Positions 45,061 through 54,011 of a stretch of 64,000 nt of DNA are shown piece after piece. Location of the stretch: positions 29,082 to 93,081 of the forward strand of contig MSJI02000937.1 of the NCBI GenBank assembly GCA_001931905.2. The letters are read 5' to 3'. A program made the position numbers and the translations under genes. Origin of the DNA: Cladosporium sp. IMV 00045 (taxonomy: Eukaryota; Ascomycota; Dothideomycetes; Cladosporiales; Cladosporiaceae). Numbering within the stretch: the stretch's first letter is position 1; every line of letters begins with the position of its first letter. The notes beneath the pieces are model-generated. The model saw only the letters and a program-made list of their open reading frames with translations. It searched no databases and was not told the DNA's origin.

Positions 45061-46461
45061 GAAGTGGTATTAACCCACCCCTTACTCATCGTTGCCCGTA
45101 GATCAGATTGCATCCGACTATGGCAAGACTACCACTTCCTTCGACGAGATGAATCTGAAGAGCGAGCTCGTTCAAAGCCTTTACGAATACGGTTTCGATG
45201 GTCCATGTGCTATTCAGCAGCACGCTATCATGCCCGTCATAAAAGGTTTGCACATAAATGGCGGTAGCGAAGAGACTGTACATGAACCAGACGGCTAATT
45301 CAGCAATGGCAAGGAAACGATGTAATTGTAGAGGCTCCCCCTGCTACTGGCAAGACCGATGCGCTCTGCATCTCAGCGCTCCATATCATCGACACAGCCA
45401 TTTCGACCTGTCAAGTTCTGATTCTCACGCCCTCCTTCGACTCGGCACAACTGATCCATAAGTTCATCTGCAACATCGGCCAATTCATGCAGGTCGACTG
45501 TCTTATTGGCGCTGGAAGAATTCGCATAGATGACAATATAAGTGCCCTGCAACAATATGGCCAACAGTTCGTCGTTGGTACGCCTGGCCGCGTCCTCACC
45601 TTAATTCAACGCGGTGCAATCACGATCGACAGCACGAAACTGTTCGTTCTTGATAAAGCCGATGAGATGTTTCAACGTGGCTTCGATGACCACATCCTTG
45701 CCATCCATCAGCTTATGCTGGAATCCACGCAAACTGCCATTCTATCGGTCAAAACGCCATACGATCCACTGAAGATGGCCCCCAAAATGTTGCGAGACCC
45801 TTTGCATATAATCGCCAAGAAAGCTGGACATCCTCTCGGCGATATCAGGCAGTTCTTTATAGCTATCGAGAAGGATGACTGGAAGCTTGACGTCCTTTCT
45901 AATCTCCTGAACGAGATTTCCAGCGCTACCCAAGTGCTTACTTTTTGTAATACCCGCAGTAAGGTCGAATCGCTTGTTGAAGAGCTTACTGGTCGCGGAA
46001 TCACCTCCTCTCCCATGCATGCCGATATGACCGCGATAGAGCGCGCCGCCTTGGTCGAAGCATTTAGATCCGGCTCTACTCGCATCCTTGTCGCTACCAA
46101 CATGCTCGCTCGAGGCATCAACTTGCAAGCATTGTCTCTGGTTGTTAACTACGACTTACCTGCCGATCACGAAGACTACATCCATCGAACGAGCTCTGGA
46201 AGCTGTTCTGGATTGAAGGGTGTCACCCTAAATCTTACAACTGCCGCCAATGTCTGCAAGATTCATGAGATTGAAAATCACTACAACACCCTGATCAAGG
46301 AGACATCAATTCCTCACCTGCTACAATCCCAGTCTTCTGTTTCATGAGAACAGAAAGTACCCATTCTTACACTAACATAATCATTCTCAGCTACACATTG
46401 CGGCTTGGTCTCTCGTCGATACTTAAGAAAGTCAGACCTGTATTAGCATGCGTAGGACCTT
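45061..46461 (+). repeat. segmental direct repeat, copy 2
   Basis: Partner of 37935-39335 at a constant offset of 7126. It starts at the gap edge and ends after GTAGGACCTT, beyond which the two flanks differ. Confidence 0.93.
45102..46347 (+). CDS. eIF4A-like DEAD-box protein with lost catalytic motifs, 5'-partial
   Basis: Exons 45102-45245 and 45314-46347 (68-bp intron, acceptor in ..GGCAAG) give 392 codons aligned to eIF4A over nearly its full length (SFDEMNLKSELVQSLYEYGF, APPATGKTDAL, VVGTPGRVLTLIQRGA, LVVNYDLPADHEDYIHR). The first exon is not visible; sequence upstream of the acceptor is intron-like, then N gap. Motif state: Q-motif present, P-loop GKT kept, Ia PTRELA replaced by TPSFDSA, DEAD replaced by DKAD, SAT by SVK, ARGID by ARGIN, HRIGRGGR by HRTSSGSC. 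ATP hydrolysis and unwinding should be lost. It may be a pseudo-enzyme or an expressed-looking pseudogene; the open frame of 344 codons in exon 2 argues against long neutral decay. Confidence 0.72.
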
Positions 46462-46636
46462 GATCAGTCGAGCAATCAATCTACCACGACTGTTGAATGC
46501 GCGCGCGCATACTACATATTGCGTGCCTCGATAAAGAAGCCAACCTGTTCGCCGTCATTGCGATTTTTAGTCACGAACATTCTACGGGTGCATGTTAAAT
46601 GTACTTCGTGCTGCAATAGTGCGGCTAGTTTAACAA

Positions 46637-46646
46637 TATATATAAA
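46637..46646 (+). promoter_or_regulatory. TATA-like element of the 5S rRNA gene
   Basis: TATATATAAA-type sequence about 20-28 bp upstream of the 5S start, the position where filamentous-fungal 5S genes carry a TATA box. Confidence 0.6.
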
Positions 46647-46664
46647 ATTTAGTTCTAGAATGAT

Positions 46665-46783
46665 ACATACGACCACAGGTCAGTGAAAACTGGGCATCCC
46701 GTCCGCTCTGCCATACATAAGCACTGAACCGGGCGACTAGTACTAGAGTGGGTGACCATCTGGGAATCCCGCCTGTTGTATGT
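46665..46783 (+). rRNA. 5S ribosomal RNA gene (dispersed)
   Basis: 119 nt that follow the ascomycete 5S pattern. The 5' end ACATACGAC pairs with the 3' end GTTGTATGT (helix I, one G-U). GAAAACTGGGCATCCCGTCCG lies in the loop B/helix III region, and AGTGGGTGACC and GGGAATCCC in helices IV-V. A T5 tract follows at once and a TATA-like element precedes it. Dispersed single 5S genes are normal in filamentous ascomycetes. Some internal positions (for example ACTAGAGTGGG) differ from the usual consensus, so it may be a variant or slightly degraded gene. Confidence 0.9.
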
Positions 46784-46787
46784 TTTT
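46783..46787 (+). terminator. RNA polymerase III T-tract terminator
   Basis: Run of five T immediately after the 5S helix I strand. Confidence 0.75.
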
Positions 46788-46952
46788 GGTGCTGTTCATT
46801 TTTTTTTTTTGCTCCTTAGCGCGCTACTTTACAGTGGATCGGAATCTCTTCATGCACTCATCTTGTCTCCATTTTGTCAATGATCCGAAGGCATGGCTTT
46901 CTTTCCGACAACAAGCAATACACGTATACATTCATTCGAAGGCCTGGGGGAC

Positions 46953-48405
46953 CTATCTGGTGGCAAGCCAACGAGCTTTGACATCCTCATTCACCCAACC
47001 CCTTTGGCTCAATACAACACGATACCCGTCCGGATCTTCAACAGTGACACCCCATTGTTCCCAGTATGGATTTCTTGTGGTGACCTTCTTCCCGCCAAAG
47101 GCCATCAGACGATCTAAGAAGCTGGGGTCAATCGGGCCCTCCACATATATCACGAGCAAATCCTCACCCGTCGGCCTTGGCAGGCATGGTTGCGTACTAT
47201 CATGAGGGTGATCTTGTACGAGCTCCAGATGCCATGAAGCATTCGCCCAGCCCAACATCACCAGGTCATCAACGTGGCCGTTGCCTCCCTGAGGTTCAGA
47301 GTCTGGCTCGATACGGTACAAGACTTCCAGACCAAGACCCTCAACATAGAACCGCTCAGCTTGTGCCAAATCAAAGCTTGGTCGAGCAATGCGGATATGA
47401 TTGTGCGATGCAGGCCGTCTCCCTAGGTCCCTGCCCGAAGCCAAGACATTTGAGCTAGGCTCCCGGTTTGAGATGGCTTTCTTCGGCGCCGATGGATTGT
47501 AGGTGGTCAGTCCCAAGCCTCCAGGATACGGCAGATTTACTGTCGTGTATGGAGAATCTGGTCGATCGCAGTAGGCGAAGAAATCCGAGTACCCTCCTTT
47601 CGATGACTGCACATTGTCAGAAACAATGACAGCTCCCGGCTTGAGCCTTGGTTCGAGAAGCTTCAAAGTGGGCAGGACCAGTGGCGTCCATACTATCATG
47701 TCGATGTGTCAGTACAACTTCTCACTTCGAGCCATTGTAGCACCTACTATCGAACAAGACGAACTCGACCAGCGGTACGTCATCCCGCAATGTTTTCAAG
47801 ATGTCGCCTTCCCGCAGCTCAATCCACGGTTTGACCGACTCTCCAGCCTCTTCCCAATGCTCTCTCGCTTTCGCCGCCTTGCTAGCCTCAAACTCGGTGG
47901 CAATCACCTTAGCCTGTCCAGGCGGGATCCCAGCATCGATAGCATTTTGGCCGACCGCCAGCGCCAGATAGATCGTACTGACGCCGAAGCTCGTACCAGC
48001 TTCGACGACTGTCAAAGCACCTTTGGTGCGGATGAGTTGATGTACGAAAGTGGCTTTGTCTTCTGTGAGTGCAATGAACTTGTCGCGCATCAAGTTGTCG
48101 AAGGTCTCTTTAGATGCAGCGGCCCTCTTAATGGTCGAGCCGCCGTCCCCGAGCCCAAGCTGTTCTTCTTGGTCGAGTGAAAGGCCGTGGAGACGATTGA
48201 GTAGGTCTTGCACGTAGGCCGGAGCACGGATTGCGTTAATCATGCTGTTTGTATGCTGTTCTGTAATGTCAAAGTAAGAGTCTGGGTTTCTCACGATAGG
48301 CGTACGTTGATGTGATTGATTAAGCCAGTTGAATGGATCGAAGAAGTGGGATGCAAAACAAGTTGTGAGAATAGGGTTGGAAATAAGCCCCCTTTGAGTC
48401 AACAT
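46953..48405 (-). CDS. fusion: class I O-methyltransferase + VOC (YycE/glyoxalase-like) domain, 2 exons
   Basis: Exon 1 47748-48405 and exon 2 46953-47692 (55-bp intron) give 465 aa. Residues about 60-285 are a caffeoyl-CoA-OMT-type methyltransferase: VVEAGTSFGVSTIYLALAV (SAM motif I), AKVIATEFEASKAAKAREHW, LREGDILKTL, and VEFVLFD|IWTPLVLPTLKLLE spliced exactly at the intron, followed by LKPGAVIVSDNV. Residues about 320-460 are a single VOC module close to bacterial YycE: HNHIRIARPSFDLAQAERFY, GLGLEVLYRIE, WHLELVQD, PTGEDLLVIYV and PYWEQWGVTVEDPDGYRVVL. The two domains lie in one frame after the intron, so they belong to one gene. The substrate is unknown; metal-dependent OMTs act on catechols or acyl-CoA phenolics, and the VOC half could bind or modify the same ligand. 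Confidence 0.85.
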
Positions 48406-48643
48406 CTGATGCTAGAGTAATATTCAGTCGATCGAAGAGTCACCCCGCGCGCTGTTGGCTGTCATTTGGGCTCGTGCAACTCTATTGCAGGCGCATATCA
48501 CTCTCGCTGTTTACATACCGCATTCGGTAACAATACAACATATGAGCCGGAATGGAAACTTGGGCGACCAGTATTCGTTCATTCAACTACTTCCGCAGAC
48601 TAAATCACTACCGTGCCAACCCCGAATCCGGCGACTGCCCTGC
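48406..48643. other. short spacer
   Basis: About 240 bp between the OMT-VOC start and the FAD oxidase stop; both genes run on the minus strand. Confidence 0.4.
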
Positions 48644-50556
48644 TCAAGCACGGCATAGCTGCACGGGGTTCTGACCAACACCGTTTTCAATGCCGAAGTC
48701 GCCCACAGGGTTCCACATCTCACTTCCGATGCCGTTCTTATACCAGAAGACTCCATATGGATCCCATCGCCTCTTCAGTTCCAACAGACGCTCATAATTG
48801 TCGCCGTAGAACGTCTCCTGCCAATCAGGCTCAGTCGGATCAGCTTCGTTGACATATGCGCCTGTGTCGGGAGCAAGATCACGAAGCGCTTGGGTTGCTT
48901 TGGTGCGTAGATCAGTCGTGATAGCCTCCTTCTGAGTGCTGTTGAGCGGCTCCCAATTCCTTGGTAAAGCTATGAGGAGAGTCAGCAATGGCTTTGATGT
49001 GTTGAACCGTGTTGAACTCACCGATCTGCATGCAAGCCTTCCTCCATGCCGGAAAGACTGCGTTAGAGCCACCGGCAACCCCTCCCTTCGGATTCCAAGT
49101 ACCTGGACCTGCGATCACGTGTCCTAGGGTCGGCCATTCACCATTACTTGATATCTTCAAGGCATCCTTCAACTCGGGTAGAGGCTTAGACAAGGCTTTT
49201 TCATCCAGAAGCCTGCTTCCGAGACGGATCGGAAGTCCCACTGTATCCGGAGGGTTCTCGATGGCAAACCCATCAGCAAAACTCGGACGCTCTCGACCAG
49301 AGCCAGCTGTCGAAATAGGATCAACCCATTGCGCAGCTCTCATGTGCTCTTCCATCGGCACCAGGAGGTCTTGCACCTGCGACAGTTTAAGATTGGGTGC
49401 CAGCCAAGTTCCCATCAACTTAGCTTGCATGGATGTGTTCTTCTCCGTGGCGTCGAAAGGCAAGACTGTGAAGTAACCCATGAGGCCTGACTTCGCAAGT
49501 CTTGGTATTTCGGAGTGGAAGTATGCAGCCATCGACCAGAAAGCATCTGACTTGGCGGTTGTGTTGTAGGAGAAATTGAACTCCGTATAGGGGAGAGTTT
49601 CATAGGCCTTGACGGTCACGGAAATTATGACCGCGAAGTTGCTTGCACCGCCCTGGCTTGTCGTCAGCGCTTGCATCCACAAGGAACACATCGTACTTAC
49701 ACCTCGTAGCGCCCAGAAGAGGTCTGGGTTCGTGTTTTCATTAGCAGTACGGATGTTGCCATCGGCCGTGACAACTTCCATCTCCAACACCTGGTCAGCT
49801 CCCATCCCGTAGTGCGCGCTAACTGGGCCATGGCCTCCATTCGCGATCCATCCACCAATCCCCACATGAGGGTCGGCTCCGCCAACGACGGTGATATTGT
49901 GTTCCGCTGCGAACTACAAAATGTCAACCATTCGTTCACCGGCAGATATCTTGAGCGATGCCACGCCGTCCAGAGCCAAAGCTCGAGGATCATCTCGTGT
50001 CAACTTCAGACCCCGGATGCTGTGTGTTTGTATCGAAAGAGAGTCGGAGCCAGATGATCTGACTTGGTTAGCGAAGAAAGAAACGATCATGGAGTAAGTC
50101 ATACCTTCCAGGAACATCATGTCCCGTGCCTTTGACGATGAGGCGGACTCCTGTCTCTCGGGCAAATGACACTGCCTTCTGGACGTCCCCAGCATCCGTA
50201 GCTGGGATGACAAAGCGAGGATAGCTATTAACCGTGCACGGATAGGTACTGTTCGGGAGACACCCGACGTCGTTGTAGTCAACCGATACTAGATTGAGTG
50301 CATGAAACGAGGTGTTGGGCCACTGGCTTTGAACTAGCTCGCAGGACGCATTGTCGTACTGCGGCAGTGAAGGATGGCAGACGGCTCCTGGAGGTATTGG
50401 AGCAACAAGCTTGCCAGAGACAGAGCTGTTCAATTCCCGCCATGCATCAACGGTCGGCCAGTCGGGCGAGCCAAAGACTGGCTTGCATTTGGAGACAGGG
50501 CGATGATGCGTAGCGGATGTTGTGAAAGGCAACAACAAAAGAAACTGTTTCAACAT
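48644..50556 (-). pseudogene. secreted FAD-linked oxidase (berberine-bridge-enzyme type), one in-frame stop
   Basis: Exons read as 50105-50556, 49701-50058, 49022-49652 and 48644-48969 (588 codons). A signal peptide (MLKQFLLLLPFTTSATH) is followed by the FAD_binding_4 domain: YPRFVIPATDAGDVQKAVSF, KGTGHDVPGR|SSGSDSLSI (the His of GTGHD is the expected FAD attachment site), HVGIGGWIANGGHGPVSAHY and WALRG|GGASNFAVI. The C-terminal BBE motif is YGDNYERLLELKRRWDP. At the Cys position of bicovalent enzymes there is Val, so one flavin link is expected. Between VDIL and FAAEHNITVVGG a TAG at 49914-49916 interrupts the frame where the family usually has a residue such as Gln. The only splice escape would be a 26-bp intron, too short for fungi. 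Probably a recent loss of function or a sequencing error. Relatives oxidise alcohols, sugars or secondary-metabolite intermediates. Confidence 0.82.
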
Positions 50557-51514
50557 CGTGCTGGGCGATGATGGTGTATGTGGAAGCAGAAAGTACTCAT
50601 GAGGGCGAACTGTTTCGGTCTCTTATAGAGGTCATCCTCCATCCTTGCAGACTCGTTTTCGCACATGCTGGGCTGGATCCGAATCAAAGCTGTGTCCTCA
50701 CCTTTCCTGGTTTGGTGAAATTCCTCCATCCTTGCAAACTCTTGTTCGCACATGTCGGATTGCGTTCAAAATCAAAGCTGCGTCCTCGCCTTTCCCAAAG
50801 TGGTGACATTCCTATGATCGACATTCTGTTAGTGGGGCTCAGCCTAAAGGTCGCTTTCGCACGGCAGGCGGAAGTGGCGCAGTCCATCATCCTTCTGTGC
50901 AATCAGGTGCTTAGGCAACCTTGTAGATGAAGTTTCCAGCGCTTCATTCGTTGTTGGACGCTTTTGTATTCGTTTAGCGCCGAGCGTTGCTGCGGTCGAA
51001 GCTGCGGGACGTCGTTGCGAAGGCAAGGTTTAGAGGCGGTGCCGGTTGAAAGTCGCGTCATTGTAGATCAACCCATCAAATCACAGGCGATTCTGAGCAG
51101 TAGTAGTAATGATGGATCATTCGGATCATTCGGACCATGAAATGCTCGTGTATGATGTCGTGGGTTCCTGGTCAGCCCTCGTGAACATCGATCAGCGGCG
51201 AAGATCCTCCAGTCGAACCCCAACCCTAACCCTAGTCAATTTGTATGATTGATCGAATACTCTTGGATACGAGCTTTTACAGCCTTTACAAGAGGCAAAG
51301 TCCTGCATGGTATTAAATTGCATGTGGCGTTATTCTTGTCACGTTTGTAGACGTCAGTGACCAGATTTGTTGATGATCGATACAGAGATGGTGCTTTGAA
51401 GTGTTGGCTGTCCTTCTTATGCCTCGGCTTGCGATGTCCCCCGCTCCACCGATCATCACATTCGGTAATCCCTTAGACGGCTATCCATTCGCAGGGACTG
51501 GTCGTACAACAAGA
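50557..51514. other. intergenic region at the right edge of the island
   Basis: No gene supported. A repeated motif pair (CATCCTTGCA/GACTCG... and CATCCTTGCAAACTC...) at about 50639-50660 and 50728-50750 suggests a short local duplication. A telomere-like CCCTAACCCTA stretch lies near 51234. Confidence 0.45.
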
Positions 51515-52795
51515 ATGAGGTCCTCGACGCGCTTACTTGTATATGCTTGTCATCAACAGGGAAGATTGCTTCGAGCGTCTGCAGGAATCCGGTGCTTCAG
51601 CCAGACGTCCAAACACAGGGATTCGCAAGACCAGGCTGACATCAACAAACAAACCATATCTAACGGATTTCCTCCAATGGCATCAGATAAATCCAAGGGC
51701 AAACAGCCAGCGGTCCCGAGACCAAGCGCATCGGTGCTACTGGTTTCGCCTCAAAACCAGATCTTGCTGCTTCAAAGGGTGAAGCAGTCATCTTCTTTTG
51801 CATCAGCTCACGTTTTCCCTGGTGGCAATGTGAGCGAGTTCCATGAGGGGAAAATGCCAGGACCCGAATCAGGAGATAGACACACGGACTCTGAGATCTA
51901 CCGACTGGCTGCTATCAGGGAAACCTTTGAAGAGTCGGGAATCCTTCTCGCACGAAATGCTGGCTTTGGACGCTTGATTGAAGTGCCGGAGGCGGAAAGA
52001 GAGGAGGGCCGAAGAAATGTTCACTCAAATGAGACTTCTTTCCAGCAGTGGCTTGCACAGAAAGGTGGAAGGGCAGACACAGGTAAGTTTCAAAAAATCG
52101 GACGTTTGAGAAAGGCTGCTGACAATGCTCCAGATGGCTTGATACCATTCACTCGATGGGTGACACCCACGAACGTCCCGAAGAGATTTACAACGCAGAT
52201 GTACATATACTTTTTACCAACGTTATCTGGCACACCTCTGTCAGAGCGGGAAAGTTCTGCTGCTGCGAATGGAGAAGACTTTGAGCCAGAGGTTTCGATA
52301 CCTACACCAACCACAGACGGCGGTCTGGAACACACCACTGCTCGCTTCTTGCCTGCGTCTGCATGGCTACGACTAGCACAAGAAGGACGCATCATCTTGT
52401 TCCCGCCGCAGTTCTTCCTGCTGCACCAAGCTGCTCAGCATCTCGATAACCTGAGCTCGCCTACCGCATACGGTAGCATCACGCGCGAAACTGTCCCTCG
52501 CGAGGAATTGGAAGCTAGGAGGAAGAGTTTGGTGGATTTCATCAAGTCTGGCGACCCGTCATGGACGGAGAAGTGCATCAGCCCCACGGTACAACCCCCA
52601 CGAGGAGGAAAGCGTAGGGAAGACGGTCGTGTCGTGCTAGGTCTCGAGAGACCTGGTCCGGAGCTCGAGGCTGCTAAGTCTGGCAGACGAGGCCATTCAG
52701 AAGACTGTGTATTGGTTGACTTCAAGAAAGAAGGGCCCAGACGAGTTGCGGTCATTAGCAGGGAAGAGGCTATGAAACCAGAATCGAAGATATAG
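51515..52795 (+). CDS. Nudix hydrolase, NUDT19-like, probably mitochondrial or peroxisomal, 2 exons
   Basis: Exons 51515-52082 and 52134-52795 (51-bp in-frame intron) give 409 aa. The N-terminus MRSSTRLLVYACHQQGRLLR with following GIRCFSQTSKHRD looks like a mitochondrial presequence; an upstream in-frame ATG at 51419 is possible. The Nudix fold begins PSASVLLVSPQNQILLLQRV, with SAHVFPGGNVSEF. The Nudix box half AAIRETFEESGILLA keeps the REUxEExGU residues, separated from the GG by an insertion as in NUDT19-type enzymes. FTRWVTPTNVPKRFTTQMYIY and the late RIILFPPQFFLLHQ are also typical. NUDT19 relatives hydrolyse CoA or acyl-CoA; that activity is inferred here. A Lys/Arg-rich C-terminal tail follows. 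Confidence 0.86.
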   Translation: MRSSTRLLVYACHQQGRLLRASAGIRCFSQTSKHRDSQDQADINKQTISNGFPPMASDKSKGKQPAVPRPSASVLLVSPQNQILLLQRVKQSSSFASAHVFPGGNVSEFHEGKMPGPESGDRHTDSEIYRLAAIRETFEESGILLARNAGFGRLIEVPEAEREEGRRNVHSNETSFQQWLAQKGGRADTGKFQKIGRLRKAADNAPDGLIPFTRWVTPTNVPKRFTTQMYIYFLPTLSGTPLSERESSAAANGEDFEPEVSIPTPTTDGGLEHTTARFLPASAWLRLAQEGRIILFPPQFFLLHQAAQHLDNLSSPTAYGSITRETVPREELEARRKSLVDFIKSGDPSWTEKCISPTVQPPRGGKRREDGRVVLGLERPGPELEAAKSGRRGHSEDCVLVDFKKEGPRRVAVISREEAMKPESKI

Positions 52796-53434
52796 CGTTA
52801 TAATAGACACAAACAATATACCTATAGCGATGATTGACCCTCACAAATGGAGGAGACAAGAAGAGGAATGTAGGTACGCAAGGAGTCACACTCGCCACTG
52901 GATTCACCTGTAGGCGGCTCGGGTATGAACTATGAAGGTCCTTTTAGTCTTGCAAGCATACACCCTGTCATACCGAAGTACGACTGGCCGACGCTCCAGC
53001 CCACAGAAATGCCAGGACACAAGACGTGACACTGACACCCCACTCCCGGAAGGGACCTCGTGTATATCCCGAAGGATGAGTAGCTGGATTGTCTGCTTGC
53101 GGAACTCACTCGTGAAGTTCAGAGCAATGAGAGTATTGTGAGAGTACATGAGCAATCATGCTGCAGTAGTCGCCGTATACAGTAGAAGTAGAAAAGGCAG
53201 AGTACACATTCCTAGTGATTTTACTGCAGGGTTCTCTATCTCTGCTGTGAATGGAGATGGGGAGGAAAGGACTGAAGCGTCGCCGCAGAGTTTTGACTCA
53301 GTGCCAAGACAGCAGCTCTCGCGTTCAGGCGGCGGGCATCATTCGCGAGCTTGCTAGACCAGGATCAAGGCCAGACTGCCCGCTCCCAATTCAGCAATAC
53401 ATAACACCACTTGATCCAAAACACAGTCACAACC
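52796..53434. other. intergenic, no gene seen
   Basis: 3' flank of the Nudix gene and promoter of the Y14 gene. Confidence 0.45.
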
Positions 53435-54011
53435 ATGGCCGACACAGAAATGGAAGTCGACGCTCCGCAGTCGCCTGTCGACCGCAGGTCCAATCTCGAC
53501 AACGACACCCGCACCGCCGAGAACGCAGCCGCTGTTCGCAGCATCGAGGGTTGGATCATCATTGCTACGAATGTTCACGAGGAGGCCAGCGAGGAGGATA
53601 TTCAGGACATGTTTGGCGAGTTTGGCGAGATTAAGAACCTCCACATGAACCTCGACCGCAGAACCGGTTACGTCAAGGTACGCAATCTGCTATTTCTGTG
53701 CTCTTATGATGTGTCTTCACGTTAGAAGTTTGTACATTGGTCACCAATTGTTCTTGCTTGCTGATGATAGTTGTCTACAGGGCTACGCGCTCATCGAATA
53801 CCCGACTCTCGACGAAGCGAAGGAAGCGATTGCGGGCGCGAACGGCCAGCAATTGCTTGAGCAGACGATCGGAGTGGACTTCGCGTTTGTGCGCCCGCCT
53901 CCAAGCAAGAACTCTGGCGGTGCCAGCAGAGGTGGAAGAAAGTCGGACAGACGTCGCAGTCGCAGCCCGGGCGCAAGGCAGGTGAAGGACGACGAGGATG
54001 AAATTGATTGA
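53435..54011 (+). CDS. exon-junction complex RNA-binding protein Y14 (RBM8A), 2 exons
   Basis: Exons 53435-53677 and 53781-54011 (103-bp intron) give 157 aa. One RRM at about residues 39-120: RNP2 WIIIATNVHEEASEEDIQD, FGEFGEIKNLHMNLDRRTGY, and RNP1 VK|GYALIEYPTLDEAKEAI split by the intron. This spacing and the GWIIIATNVHEE stretch are diagnostic of Y14/RBM8A, the partner of Mago in the exon-junction complex. The C-terminus is Arg/Ser-rich (KSDRRRSRSPGARQ), like human RBM8A. Y14 marks spliced mRNAs and acts in localisation and decay. Start ATG at 53435 has a good context (aaccATGgcc). Confidence 0.93.

Noticed and set aside
37935..46461. Possible transposon bounded by the 1401-bp repeats
   Set aside because: No integrase, transposase or reverse transcriptase frame lies between them, and the repeats carry a helicase-like gene, so they are a segmental duplication and not LTRs.
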